Positions 20,095 to 30,200 are shown, counted from the stretch's first letter. The stretch is 64,000 bases of DNA from Hoeflea sp. (GCF_030682515.1 NZ_JAUXOD010000051.1:62001-126000), one strand, 5' to 3'. A program made the numbers and translations. Notes: a model not told the origin generated them from the sequence alone.

Positions 20095-21333
20095 ATGTAT
20101 GATTATCCGCTGCTGTCGGAATGGCTCAGCTTCGCCACGCGCTGGCTGCATGTGATCACGGCGATTGCCTGGATCGGATCCTCGTTCTATTTCATCGCGC
20201 TCGATCTTGGCCTGGTGCAGCGGCCGGGACTGCCCGAAGGCGCCTATGGCGAGGAGTGGCAGGTCCATGGCGGCGGCTTCTACCATATCCAGAAGTACCT
20301 GGTGGCCCCGCCCAACATGCCCGAGCACCTGACCTGGTTCAAATGGGAGAGCTACGCCACGTGGCTGTCGGGGTTCGCGCTGCTGTGCGTGGTCTATTAT
20401 GCCGGGGCCGAGCTTTACCTGATCGACGCCAATGTGCTCGATGTGACGGCGCCGGTGGCGATCGGCATCTCGCTCGCCTCGATCGTCGCCGGATGGATCA
20501 TCTATGATCAATTGTGCAAATCGCCGATCGGCAAGAGCACGGGCGGGCTGATGTTGGTCCTGTTTGCCGTGCTGGTGGCGATGGCCTGGGGCTACACGCA
20601 GGTGTTCACGGGACGGGCGGCGCTCTTGCACCTGGGCGCGTTCACCGCCACCATCATGACCGCCAACGTGGCGATGATCATCATCCCCAACCAGAAGATC
20701 GTGGTGGCCGACCTCAAGGCGGGCCGCCGGCCCGATCCGAAATACGGCCGCATCGCCAAGCAGCGCTCGCTGCACAACAACTACCTCACCCTGCCGGTGA
20801 TCTTCCTGATGCTGTCCAACCACTATCCGCTGGCGTTCGCCACCGAGTGGAACTGGCTGATCGCGGCGCTGGTGTTTTTGATGGGCGTGACCATCCGCCA
20901 CTGGTTCAACACCGTGCATGCCCGCAAGGGACGGCCGCACTGGACCTGGGCCGCCACCACCGCGCTGTTCATCGCCATCATCTGGCTCTCAAGCCTGCCG
21001 CGGTCGGGCGAGGTGATGGAAGAGGCGGCGCTTGCGCCGGTGCATGAGCGGTTTGCCGCAAATGTCCATTTCGAGGCGGTGACGGACACCGTCATGGGGC
21101 GCTGCGCGATGTGCCATGCCGCTGAACCGGGTTGGCCCGGCATGATCCACGCACCCAAGAATGTGAAGCTCGAAACCCCCGTCGAGATCGCCCTCCAGGC
21201 ACGCGACATCTACCTCCAGGCCGGGCGCAGCCACGCCATGCCGCCGGGCAACATCACCTTCATCGAGCCGGAAGAGCGGGCGCTGATCGTCGCCTGGTAC
21301 GAATCCACCATCGCCGGCGAGGCCGGTCAATGA
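20095..21333 (+). CDS. puuD: Urate hydroxylase PuuD (membrane protein with cytochrome c domain)
   Basis: PuuD oxidises urate to 5-hydroxyisourate and is the non-homologous replacement for cytosolic uricase in many Proteobacteria. The 412-residue protein has an N-terminal membrane domain of about eight helices with conserved histidines (WLHVITAIAWIGSSFYF, HGGGFYHIQKY) and a C-terminal soluble cytochrome c domain. The haem motif CAMCH is at residues 337-341, with a probable axial Met in SHAMPPGN. The ATG at 20095 has GAGGGG upstream and matches the family start MYDYPLL. Its stop overlaps the guaD start (ATGA, 21330-21333). Confidence 0.93.
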   Translation: MYDYPLLSEWLSFATRWLHVITAIAWIGSSFYFIALDLGLVQRPGLPEGAYGEEWQVHGGGFYHIQKYLVAPPNMPEHLTWFKWESYATWLSGFALLCVVYYAGAELYLIDANVLDVTAPVAIGISLASIVAGWIIYDQLCKSPIGKSTGGLMLVLFAVLVAMAWGYTQVFTGRAALLHLGAFTATIMTANVAMIIIPNQKIVVADLKAGRRPDPKYGRIAKQRSLHNNYLTLPVIFLMLSNHYPLAFATEWNWLIAALVFLMGVTIRHWFNTVHARKGRPHWTWAATTALFIAIIWLSSLPRSGEVMEEAALAPVHERFAANVHFEAVTDTVMGRCAMCHAAEPGWPGMIHAPKNVKLETPVEIALQARDIYLQAGRSHAMPPGNITFIEPEERALIVAWYESTIAGEAGQ

Positions 21334-22619
21334 CCGCGAAACTGCTGCGCGGCCGGGTCTTGAGTTTCAAGACTCGGCCTGAGGCGCGCGACGATCATGC
21401 GAGTTACCTGTTCGAGGAAGACGGCGCCGTGCTCGTCGAGAACGGACGGATTTCGGCCTGCGGCGCCTATGACGAGATCCGCCTCGCCTCGCCGTTCGGC
21501 GTCAAGGTGATCGATCACCGGCCGCTCATCCTGATGGCGGGGTTCATCGATCCGCACATCCACTTCCCGCAGATGCAGGTGACGGCGAGCTATGCCGCGA
21601 ACCTGCTCGAATGGCTCAACACCTACACCTTCGTCGAGGAGCAGAAATTCGCCGATGCGGCGCATGCCACCCGTTTCGCGGGCCTGTTCTTCGACGAGTT
21701 GCTGCGCCACGGAACGACCACGGCTGCGGCCTACTGCTCCGTGCACAAGGGCTCGGCGGACGCCTATTTCGCGGAAGCCCTGCGCCGCAACCTGCTGATG
21801 GTCGGCGGCAAGGTGATGATGGACCGCAACGCGCCCCAGGCCCTCACCGACACCGCGCAATCGGGCTATGACGACACCAGGGCGGTGATCGCCGCGTGGC
21901 ACGGCAAGGGCCGCAATCACGTAGCGATCACGCCGCGCTTCGCCATCACCTCGAGCCCGGCGCAGCTTGAAGCCGCAGGGGCGCTCGCGCGCGAGCATCC
22001 GGAGCTCCTGATCCAGACGCATTTGTCGGAAAACAACGCCGAGATCGCCTACACGATGGAGCTCTATCCCGAGGCGATAGACTACACCGATATCTACGCG
22101 CGCCACGGCCTGCTCACGGACAGGATGCTGCTCGGCCACGCCATCCACCTCACCGACCGGGAGATGGATGCCATCGCCGAAGCCGGATCGGTGGCGGTGC
22201 ATTGCCCGACGTCCAACCTGTTCCTGGGCTCCGGCCTGTTCGATCTCAAGCGGCTCAAGGAGCATGGCGTGCGCACGGCGATCGCCACCGATATCGGCGG
22301 CGGGTCGAGCTACTCGCTGCTCAGGACCATGGACGAGGCCTACAAGATCCAGCAGTTGCGCGCCAACCGGGTGCCGCCCATCGAGAGCTTCTGGCAGGCC
22401 ACCCGCGGCAATGCCGAGGCCCTGGGGCTCGTGAACCGCATCGGCACGCTGGAGCCGGGAACGGACGCCGACATCATCGCGCTCGACGCCCGCGCCACCC
22501 CCGCGATGCGGATCCGCATGGAGACGGTGCAGACGCTGGAGGAGGAATTGTTCCTGTTGCAGACGATGGGCGACGACCGGTCCGTGGGCCAGGTCTATGT
22601 CGCCGGCGAGCCTGTCTAG
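21330..22619 (+). CDS. guaD: Guanine deaminase
   Basis: The 429-residue amidohydrolase converts guanine to xanthine and ammonia, feeding xanthine dehydrogenase. It has the zinc-binding PHIHFPQMQV motif, HGTTTAAAYCSVH, the IQTHLSEN histidine, GHAIHL and the late metal aspartate in IATDIGGGSSYSL. The last segment distinguishes guanine deaminases from other amidohydrolases. The ATG overlaps the puuD stop by four bases, so both are coupled. Length is normal for bacterial GuaD. Confidence 0.93.
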   Translation: MTAKLLRGRVLSFKTRPEARDDHASYLFEEDGAVLVENGRISACGAYDEIRLASPFGVKVIDHRPLILMAGFIDPHIHFPQMQVTASYAANLLEWLNTYTFVEEQKFADAAHATRFAGLFFDELLRHGTTTAAAYCSVHKGSADAYFAEALRRNLLMVGGKVMMDRNAPQALTDTAQSGYDDTRAVIAAWHGKGRNHVAITPRFAITSSPAQLEAAGALAREHPELLIQTHLSENNAEIAYTMELYPEAIDYTDIYARHGLLTDRMLLGHAIHLTDREMDAIAEAGSVAVHCPTSNLFLGSGLFDLKRLKEHGVRTAIATDIGGGSSYSLLRTMDEAYKIQQLRANRVPPIESFWQATRGNAEALGLVNRIGTLEPGTDADIIALDARATPAMRIRMETVQTLEEELFLLQTMGDDRSVGQVYVAGEPV

Positions 22620-22624
22620 CCCGA

Positions 22625-22641
22625 TCCGGAAACATTCCGGA
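22625..22641. other. Short hairpin after guaD
   Basis: TCCGGAA, ACA, TTCCGGA form a perfect 7-base stem with a 3-base loop six bases after the guaD stop. No T-run follows directly, so it may stabilise the 3' end or be a weak terminator. The remainder of the 22620-22830 gap shows no gene. Confidence 0.35.
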
Positions 22642-22830
22642 GACGTCACAATTCCGTCTTAACTTTTCGTTAATCAACTTCCTGCAAGCTGTTTGTCAGC
22701 AGCGATCCTTTCAAGGGTTGTTTTGAAGTCGCGTGAGCACGGATGTACTGCCACGCGGCTTTTGCTTTTTCCCCCTCAGGCTTTTTTCGAAGACCTTGGC
22801 CTCCCGGCACTGCTGACCGCTCGCGCAGCC

Positions 22831-23205
22831 TCAGCTGCCGCGATAGGTCGAATAGCTGTAGGGCGAGATCAGCAGCGGCACGTGGTAGTGCGCGCCGGTG
22901 TCGGCGATGCCGAAGCGGATCGGGATCACGTCGAGAAATGCCGGATCCGGCAGGACCGTGCCGGTGGAGCGCAGATAGTCGCCCGCGTGGAACCTGAGCT
23001 CGTAAACGCCCCGGGCGATGTCCATGCCGGTCAGCAGCGGCGCATCGACCCGGCCGTCTTCATTGGTGCGCACGGTCTTGAGCAGCTGATGGTCGAGGCC
23101 TTCGACCCGCAGCAGCTCGATCACAAGCCCGGCCGCGGGACAGCCGCGGGCGGTGTCGAGCACATGGGTGGTCAGGCGACCGGTGGGAAGCGGTTGGGCG
23201 GACAT
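22831..23205 (-). CDS. hiuH: 5-hydroxyisourate hydrolase (transthyretin-like)
   Basis: The 124-residue protein hydrolyses 5-hydroxyisourate to OHCU, the second step of urate breakdown. Family hallmarks are [17 protein letters not shown] with the active-site His, the arginine of [32 protein letters not shown] with a catalytic His, and the diagnostic C-terminal YRGS. The start chosen is the ATG complementary to 23203-23205, with GAGGAG upstream; no signal peptide remains with this start. It is last in the puuE-uraD-allA-hiuH group. Confidence 0.94.
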   Translation of the reverse strand: MSAQPLPTGRLTTHVLDTARGCPAAGLVIELLRVEGLDHQLLKTVRTNEDGRVDAPLLTGMDIARGVYELRFHAGDYLRSTGTVLPDPAFLDVIPIRFGIADTGAHYHVPLLISPYSYSTYRGS

Positions 23206-23274
23206 CGGCGTCTCCTCTATCTTTGTGGCGTCGCGCTTGAACAGGATGCGCGAAGGCCGGTGCAACACTTTGGC

Positions 23275-23766
23275 TCAGGGTTTGGTGATCACATAGGGCG
23301 TCGGATAACCGATCTCCTCGAGATTGTTGCCCTCGCCTTCACGGTCCACCACCAGGAACTGGCACACCTGCCCCACCGCGATCAGCGGATGATGCCAGAC
23401 ATTTCGGCCATACTGCAGGCCGATGTCCCTGGGCACGCTGAAGGCGCGCGGCTCACCCGGCCTGCCGTCCTCATCGGGGGCAACGACGGCAATCCAATCC
23501 CGGTTCGACAGCGGGAAGAAGGCCTGGCTGCCGAGCGGATGACGCTCCATCATCCGGATCTCGTAGGGAAACGCCCGCGGCTGGCCGCGAAACAGCGACA
23601 GGATGGTGCGCCCGCCGCCTCTCTCGGTGTCGGCCATGGCAAGCGCGTGGAAGCGCTCGGTGGTGCCCTCGTTGATCAGACGCCTTTCGGCGGCGCCCGC
23701 GTCCATCACGGTGCCGAACGGCGCGAAGGCCTCGGCGGTCAACGGCTCGAGCTCAAGCTCCTGCAT
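23275..23766 (-). CDS. allA: Ureidoglycolate lyase
   Basis: The 163-residue cupin-like enzyme splits ureidoglycolate into glyoxylate and urea. Matching features are the N-terminal LTAEAFAPFGTVMDA, MMERHPLGSQAFFPL, the FSVPRDIGLQYGRNVWHHPL segment with two adjacent histidines, and VVDREGEGNNLEEI. It lies six bases after uraD, and 69 bases before hiuH. The urea produced is a substrate for the urease encoded further right in this window. Confidence 0.93.
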   Translation of the reverse strand: MQELELEPLTAEAFAPFGTVMDAGAAERRLINEGTTERFHALAMADTERGGGRTILSLFRGQPRAFPYEIRMMERHPLGSQAFFPLSNRDWIAVVAPDEDGRPGEPRAFSVPRDIGLQYGRNVWHHPLIAVGQVCQFLVVDREGEGNNLEEIGYPTPYVITKP

Positions 23767-23772
23767 GGCGGC

Positions 23773-24267
23773 TCACGACTCCGCCAGGATGGAGGCGATG
23801 CGAAAGCCGGCGATCTTTTCGACCTCGGCGCAGGCGGTCTGGAACTCGGTCGCCTGATTATTGGCGATCCGGACCTCGAAGGCCGCAAGGATGTCGTCCT
23901 TGGTCAGGCCCTTGACGGCGATGATGAAGGGAAAGCCGAATTCGCGCACATAATGGGTGTTGAGATCGGTGAATCGGGCGTGTTCTTCCTCGCTCAGCCG
24001 GTCGAGACCCGCCCCCGCCTGCTCGGACTTCGACTGGGCGGTCAGTTCGCCGGCGATCGCGAGCTTGCCCGCCAGGTCCGGGTGGGCGAGCAGCACGCCC
24101 AGGCGCTCGTCATGGGTGGTGGAGCGGAATTCGGCGCAGAGCGCTTCGTGCACCGGACCAGCCTCGAGCGGCGCCACGATCCGGCCATGGTCGAACGCCC
24201 GCTCGGCAATGAAGGGCGAGTGCTCGAACACGCCGCCGAAGAGATCGACGAATTCGCTGCGGGTCAT
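23773..24267 (-). CDS. uraD: 2-oxo-4-hydroxy-4-carboxy-5-ureidoimidazoline decarboxylase
   Basis: OHCU decarboxylase makes S-allantoin from the HiuH product. The 164-residue helical protein has the family motifs FVDLFGGVFEHSPFIAE, the HPDLAGKLA segment with the catalytic histidine region, LNTHYVREFGFPFIIAVKG and FEVRIANNQATEFQTAC. Start at the ATG complementary to 24265-24267, which overlaps the puuE stop by four bases. It is the middle gene in the coupled allantoin pathway group. Confidence 0.93.
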   Translation of the reverse strand: MTRSEFVDLFGGVFEHSPFIAERAFDHGRIVAPLEAGPVHEALCAEFRSTTHDERLGVLLAHPDLAGKLAIAGELTAQSKSEQAGAGLDRLSEEEHARFTDLNTHYVREFGFPFIIAVKGLTKDDILAAFEVRIANNQATEFQTACAEVEKIAGFRIASILAES

Positions 24268-25187
24268 GGCTTGGTCTCCGGATGGTGATGGGCGTGCCAG
24301 TGACGGGCGATGTCGATGCGGCGCGTGACCCAGGCCTTGTCGTGGGCGGCGACATAGTCGAGGAACCGCGCCAGCGCCGCCGCCCGTCCCGGCCGGCCGA
24401 CCAGGCGGCAATGCAGGCCCACCGACATCATCTTCGGGCTGCCGGCAGCGCCTTCGGCCATCAGCACGTCGAACGTGTCCTTGAGATAGCTGAAAAACTG
24501 GTCGCCGGAGTTGAAGCCCTGGGGCGTGGCGAAGCGCATGTCGTTGGCGTCGAGCGTGTAGGGCACGATCAGATGCGGGCCCTTCGGCCCTTCGACCCAG
24601 TAGGGCAGCTCGTCCGCATAGGAATCGGCCGAATAGACGAACCCGCCCTCCTCCATGACCAGCCGAAGCGTGTTGACCGAGGGCTTGCCCTGGTAGATGC
24701 CCAAGGGACGCGATCCGGTCACTTCAGTGTGGATGCGGACGCAGTCGGCGATATGGCGGCGCTCCTCGGCTTTGGAAAAATCCTTGTATTCGAGCCAGCG
24801 CAGGCCGTGGCTGGCAATCTCCCAGCCGGCTTCCTTCATGGCCGCGACGGCTTCCGGGTTGCGCTGCATGGCGAGCGCCACACCATAGACCGTCACCGGC
24901 ATTCCCCGTTCGGTGAACAGGCGCCAGAGCCGCCAGAACCCGGCGCGGGAGCCATATTCATAGAGCGACTCCATATTCATGTTGCGCTGGCCCGGCCAGG
25001 GCTGCGCGCCGACGATCTCCGAAAGCAGCGATTCCGAGGCCGGATCGCCGTCGAGGATCGAGCTTTCCCCGCCTTCCTCGTAGTTGACGACGAACTGGAC
25101 AGCGCAATGGGCGCCGCCCGGCCATTTCGGGTCCGGCGGCGTCCGGCCATAGCCGACCAGGTCGCGGGGATAGGGTGAATTGCTCAT
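24264..25187 (-). CDS. puuE: Allantoinase PuuE
   Basis: PuuE is the polysaccharide-deacetylase-fold allantoinase that opens allantoin to allantoate; it is unrelated to amidohydrolase-type AllB. The 307-residue sequence opens with the characteristic PRDLVGYGRTPPDPKWPGGA and VNYEEGGESSILDGD, followed by EYGSRAGFWRLWRLF, WEIASHGLRWLEY and MSVGLHCRLVGRPGRAAAL. I use the ATG complementary to 25185-25187; a TTG directly before it is also possible. It begins the minus-strand group puuE-uraD-allA-hiuH. Confidence 0.94.
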   Translation of the reverse strand: MSNSPYPRDLVGYGRTPPDPKWPGGAHCAVQFVVNYEEGGESSILDGDPASESLLSEIVGAQPWPGQRNMNMESLYEYGSRAGFWRLWRLFTERGMPVTVYGVALAMQRNPEAVAAMKEAGWEIASHGLRWLEYKDFSKAEERRHIADCVRIHTEVTGSRPLGIYQGKPSVNTLRLVMEEGGFVYSADSYADELPYWVEGPKGPHLIVPYTLDANDMRFATPQGFNSGDQFFSYLKDTFDVLMAEGAAGSPKMMSVGLHCRLVGRPGRAAALARFLDYVAAHDKAWVTRRIDIARHWHAHHHPETKP

Positions 25188-25253
25188 CAACGGGTCCCTG
25201 TGAATGGGGCGAACGGTACCAGCACGGCCTCAAAAGTCGAGACCTCTACTTTG

Positions 25254-25277
25254 AAGAAAAACCGCAAGCTGTTGCGG
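25254..25277 (-). terminator. Intrinsic terminator after the FAD oxidoreductase
   Basis: Read on the minus strand, CCGCAA, loop CAGC, TTGCGG is followed by TTTTTC. It lies just after the oxidoreductase stop (25283) and before puuE, so it separates the tRNA-modification gene from the purine genes. Confidence 0.75.
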
Positions 25278-25282
25278 CGATT

Positions 25283-26467
25283 TCAGCCGTTTGCGGGCTT
25301 GCCGGCCGCCCTGGCGACATGGTGTTCCACCGAAAAACTGAGGGGTATCTCCGGTCCCTCCGTCCCGGTCAGTCCGGCGACCAGGCAATCGGCCATGCGA
25401 TGGGCGATGCCGAAGCTGATCTTGAAGCCGCCTGTCATGGCGAGCACGCCAGCGGCGCCCGGCACCGGGCCCAGCATCGGATCGCGGCCGATGGCGCGCG
25501 GCCGCACCCCGGCCCAGCGCCTTATTTCCGGCGCGTGCTTGATGACGGGACAGAGCTTGCGGGCGCGCTTGACGATCTCATCGAGCTGCGCGTCGGTGCT
25601 GACCGGATCGTCAAATTCGTTTTCGCTGGTCGAGCCCACGGCAACATGGCCGTTCTCGTGGACAATCACATAGACGCCGTCGTCATAGACCAGCGGCAGA
25701 TCGGGCGAGGCGCCGGCATCAAGCAGCGCCGCCTGGCCTTTGACGCCGTCGCCGAGGGACAGAGCTTGAAGCCCCGCCGTGCGCGCGATCAGGGCAAAGG
25801 CGTCGACGCCGTTGGCGAGCGCCAGATGGCCGTAGCTCACCGTCGATCCGTCGGAGAGGCGCACCGTGTGCTCGGCTGTTGCGATGTCCACCACGGCGAC
25901 GCCCAGGCGCAGCTCGACACCGGGCATGACCGCAAGGCTTGACAAGAGCGCGCCCAGCAGGCCCGGAGGCGACAGCCTGGCCGACAGGGTTTCGTGAACG
26001 ACGCCGTGCGGGGCGCGCAGCATGTCGGGCCAGCCGCTGCGGTCAGGCGCGTGGTTGACGTCGAACCTGTACCGCCCGCCCCAATTGGCGCGGGCCTCCG
26101 TGCTCTGCTCGATCGCCGCGGCCCGTCCGCGCTCGGTGCTGAGCGGCAGCAGCCGGCCGACGCGGCGATAGGCGCAGAAGGCGCCGGTTTCGGATTCAAG
26201 CCGCGCCACCTCGTCCTCGAGATCCACCAGGGACTGGAACTGGAACGCCTTCTTGCCGTTCCAGCGCTCCGGGCTGTGGGGCATCAGCGCGCCCAGGAAT
26301 CCGCCGCTGGCGCCCGAGCCGGGATTGAGGGGATCGACCAGCAAGACCGAAAGACCGGCGCGCGCCGCCTTGACGGCGAGCCAAAGGCCCGCCACGCCGG
26401 CGCCGGCAACGAGGAGATCGGGAGCAGCTTGACCGCCGCGCGCGACGCCGCTATCGGCAAAACCCAT
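25283..26467 (-). CDS. FAD-dependent oxidoreductase, likely MnmC oxidase-domain equivalent
   Basis: The 394-residue flavoprotein of the DAO/glycine-oxidase fold has the dinucleotide-binding motif LLVAGAGVAGLWLAVKAARA near residue 16 and closes with RRWAGVRPRAIGRDPMLGP and MTGGFKISFGIAHRMA. Alone it would be called a D-amino-acid or glycine oxidase relative. It is divergent from mnmD, whose product matches the methyltransferase half of E. coli MnmC, so it may be the oxidase half that removes the carboxymethyl group from cmnm5(s2)U in tRNA. That role is inference from context. The start is the ATG complementary to 26465-26467, with AGAAGGAT upstream. Confidence 0.75.
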   Translation of the reverse strand: MGFADSGVARGGQAAPDLLVAGAGVAGLWLAVKAARAGLSVLLVDPLNPGSGASGGFLGALMPHSPERWNGKKAFQFQSLVDLEDEVARLESETGAFCAYRRVGRLLPLSTERGRAAAIEQSTEARANWGGRYRFDVNHAPDRSGWPDMLRAPHGVVHETLSARLSPPGLLGALLSSLAVMPGVELRLGVAVVDIATAEHTVRLSDGSTVSYGHLALANGVDAFALIARTAGLQALSLGDGVKGQAALLDAGASPDLPLVYDDGVYVIVHENGHVAVGSTSENEFDDPVSTDAQLDEIVKRARKLCPVIKHAPEIRRWAGVRPRAIGRDPMLGPVPGAAGVLAMTGGFKISFGIAHRMADCLVAGLTGTEGPEIPLSFSVEHHVARAAGKPANG

Positions 26468-27215
26468 GATCGATCCTTCTGCCCCGGATGACGACACCTC
26501 AGGACAGCCCGTGAAGCTGTCCTGGCACGAAGGCGATATGCCCTATTCGGAGGAATTTGGCGACTTCTATTATTCCCGCGCCGACGGACGGGACGAATGC
26601 CGCCACGTGTTCCTGGGCGGCAACGGCCTGCCGGGCCGCTTTGCGACCGGGCCGCATTTCGTCATCGGCGAACTCGGTTTCGGCACCGGGCTCAACTTTC
26701 TCGAGACCTGGTCGGCCTGGGAGACGACGGCTCCCGACGCCGCGGTGCTGGAGTTTCATTCCTTCGAGCTACGCCCGCTCAAGCGCAGCGACATGATGCG
26801 CGCGCTGTCGGCCTGGCCCGATCTCGATGAAAAATCCTCACGGCTGGCGGCGGCCTGGCCGGATCAGCCGGCTGCAGGTATCAGCATGGACTTCCAGAGC
26901 ACCGGGCGATCGATCCGGCTCCGGGTCCATGCCGGCCTGGCGCTCGACACGCTGGAAACACTGCGATTTAGAGCCGACGCCTGGTATCTCGACGGGTTTT
27001 CGCCATCGCGCAATCCGGACATGTGGTCGGCGGAGCTGATGCGGCTGGTGGCAAGCCGGACCCGGGAGGGCGGAACCTTCGCCACCTATTCCGCCGCCGG
27101 CTGGGTGCGGCGCAACCTGCAGGCCGCGGGCTTCACGGTGGAAAAACGCCAGGGCCATGCGGGCAAGCGCGACATGAGCGCGGGCCATCTCGGAGCCCCT
27201 TCCCTTCAGCCCTGA
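26466..27215 (+). CDS. mnmD: tRNA (5-methylaminomethyl-2-thiouridine)-methyltransferase MnmD
   Basis: The 249-residue SAM-dependent methyltransferase is the stand-alone equivalent of the MnmC2 domain and methylates nm5(s2)U34 in tRNA. Diagnostic motifs are [14 protein letters not shown], the SAM motif [16 protein letters not shown], the catalytic [15 protein letters not shown] and [17 protein letters not shown] with GHAGKRDM. The first possible ATG (26466-26468) shares CATG with the divergent oxidoreductase start and has no good ribosome-binding site. A GTG at 26511 with AGGA six bases upstream is an attractive alternative and would remove 15 unconserved residues. The stop overlaps the convergent kinase gene by ten bases. 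Confidence 0.88.
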   Translation: MIDPSAPDDDTSGQPVKLSWHEGDMPYSEEFGDFYYSRADGRDECRHVFLGGNGLPGRFATGPHFVIGELGFGTGLNFLETWSAWETTAPDAAVLEFHSFELRPLKRSDMMRALSAWPDLDEKSSRLAAAWPDQPAAGISMDFQSTGRSIRLRVHAGLALDTLETLRFRADAWYLDGFSPSRNPDMWSAELMRLVASRTREGGTFATYSAAGWVRRNLQAAGFTVEKRQGHAGKRDMSAGHLGAPSLQP

Positions 27216-30200
27216 TTGATCCGTGCTGCGATTTCGGACGGAAGCCATTCGCGGATCTTGGCCTCGAGCTTCTCCGGGCTGATCGGCTTGGACAGATAGT
27301 CATCCATGCCCGCCTCCATGCAGCGCTCCCGGTCGCCGGTGAGCGCATGGGCGGTAACGCCGATGACCGGGGTGTGGCCAAGGCCCGGATCCTCGGCTTC
27401 GGCCTTGCGGATCGCCTGGGTCGCCTGGTGCCCGTTCATCACCGGCATCGACACATCCATCAGCACCAGCGCGGGACGATGGCTCTTCCACAGGTCGAAG
27501 GCGGCGCCGCCATTGTCGGCGATCTGATAGCGCACGCCCAGATCCTCGAGGATCTGGGTGAAGACGATCTGGTTGACCTCGTTGTCCTCGGCCACGAGAA
27601 GATCGAGGCGGCTGTGCGGCGACGCCGGAGCCGGCGCGGCGGCGCGGGGGTCGGGCTTGGAGGAATGCACCGTCAGCTTCGGCGGCATCGACGCCGGGCT
27701 CAACCTGCCGCCATCTTGCGGCAGAGCCTTCGGATCGGCGCGATCCGGCCTGCTTTTGCCCTGCCCGGCGACCTGAAGCACCTTGACGATGGTTTCAAGC
27801 AGCAGCGAAGAACGGGCAGGCTTCATCAGGGTCTCTTGAACGATGCCCTTTCGAATATCGGAATCCGATGATTTGAGATCCATCGAGGTCAGCATGATGA
27901 TCGGTGGGTTGTCGGGGCCGAATGTCTTGCGGATGGCGCGGGCGGTCATGACGCCGTCCATGTCCGGCATGTGATAATCGAGAATGACGGCATCGACCGG
28001 CAGATCCAGGCGGACAGCCGCTTCCAGCACGTCGATGCCTTCCTGCCCGGAGACAGCGGCACAGGCGTCAAAGCCCCAGGCGCTCAGCTGCTCGTTGAGG
28101 ATGGCGCGGTTGACCGGATTGTCGTCGATGACGAGGATCCGCGATCCCGTCACGTCGATCGGGGCGATGCGGGCCTTGGCGGCGGTCGCGTCGACCGGCA
28201 TGCTCAGGTCGACGATGAACACAGAGCCTTCGCCAACCGTGCTTTCGGCGCGGATGCGACCCTTCATCAGGCTCACCAGCCGCGACGTGATTGCCAGACC
28301 GAGACCGGTTCCCTCATGGCGGCGGGTCGAGGAGTTGTCGACCTGGGAGAACTTGTCGAACACCGCTTCAAGCTTGTCCTTCGGAATGCCGATCCCGGTG
28401 TCCTGCACCCGCAGCGTCATGTCGAGATGTCCGGTGGCATTCAAGGTTCCGGTGAGTTCGATCAGGACATGGCCGGATTCCGTGAACTTGATCGCGTTGC
28501 CGGCCAGGTTGGTGATGATCTGGCGCACGCGGCCCATGTCGCCGACGACGCGCGACGGCAGACCGGGATCGATGCGGACGATCAGCTCGATGTCGCGTTC
28601 CGCGGCCCGGCTCGAGATCAAGGTCGCCACGTCCTCGATGGCTTCGCGCATGTCGAACGGCGCCTCGTCGAGAACCATCTGGCCGGCATCGATTTTCGAG
28701 AAGTCCAGAATGTCGTTGATGATGGTCAGCAGCGCGTTGCCGGACTTGACGATGATGTCCGTGAAAGTGCGCTGGCGGGTATCGAGCTCGGTCCGCGACA
28801 GCAGTTCCGCCATGCCCAGAACGCCGTTCATCGGCGTGCGGATCTCGTGGCTCATGTTCGCCAGGAATTCGGACTTGGCGCGATCGGCGATCTCGGCCTT
28901 GCCCAGCAGGTCCTTCAATTCGCATTCGCGCTGCTTGGCTTCGGTTATGTCTGTATAGGTCACAATCATCGTGTGGTTGGCCGCCGGCTTCGCGTCAACC
29001 CTCAGCCAGAGCCCTTTCGGCAACTGGAATTCAAGCGAGTGGGCTATGCCTTCTTCGTGACGCTTCAGGATCCCGTCGATACCGTCTATGGAGGCGATGA
29101 CGTCTTGATCGATTTCGAGATCCTGGCCATTGCGCAGATAGCTCTCCAGCGTGGTGCCCGGAGCAACCATGTTCTCGGGAACATCCAGCATTTCCCGGAA
29201 TGTATCATTGGCGAACTGGATCCTGCCATCGGCGGTCACCATGAGCCCCTGCGCCATGGCGCCGGCCGCGCTTTTCAAAAGTCCGCCAGCGTACTCCGCC
29301 TCCGCCCGTGCAAGCACAAGCTCATTCTCCCGCTGCTTGAGCTCTGTCACGTCAAAGTAGGAGATCATGCGCTTGCCCTCGGACAGGGCGCGGACCGAAT
29401 AGATCATCGTCTGGCCGTCGGCACGCGCAAATTCGCGCGGTTCGACATGTCCGCCTCGAATTTCATCAAGCCGGGCCTTGATGTACTCCTCGAATTTCTC
29501 CTCGGCGACCTGATAGATGCCGTTGTGCCGGTTGATGTCGATGAGCCGCCGGAAAGGCGCGCCGAGGTAAGCGTCGTCCGGCTTGATCTTCCAGATCCGG
29601 AAGAACGCATCATTGACCAGCTCTACATTGTGATCCCTGTCGACGACCACGACGCCCATATGCATGGCGTCAATGGCGCTTTCGAGATCTGACCGGTGGC
29701 TCTCGGCCAGCCGCCGCGCCTCGAAGACTTCTTCCTCGCGGCGCTTCATTTCGCTCACATCGATCGTCGTTCCGAGCAGATAGCGCCGACCGGTCGGATC
29801 GGTGAAACCGACTTTCCTGTCAATCAGCTTGAGCGCCTCGCCGTTGGCATTGGTGATGTCGGCATCGCGCTCGATGACGTCATAGCCGTTCATGACTTCG
29901 ACATCGGCGTCGCGCAAGGCCTGTCCGTGTTCGCCAAAGATCGCGAAGTCGTCCCGGCCGATCATGTCGGCGCTGGAAATTCCAGTCAGGACGCCATGGG
30001 CGCGGTTGACATAGGTGTAGCGGTATTGCTCGTCCTTGACGAAGCTCGAGACCGGCATTTCATCGAGGATGGCGCGGAACAGCTCGTTCTCCGCGACCTT
30101 GCCTTCCAGCGCGGATTCACGCTGCTTGAGATCGGTGACGTCGATGCGCAACCCCAATGTGCATCCGTCATTGAGCCCCTTGTTGATGATGCGAAGCCAG

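Noticed and set aside
25283-26467. Simple glycine oxidase (ThiO) of thiamine synthesis
   Set aside because: No thi genes are nearby and the partner gene is mnmD, so the MnmC-like reading is preferred, though not proven.
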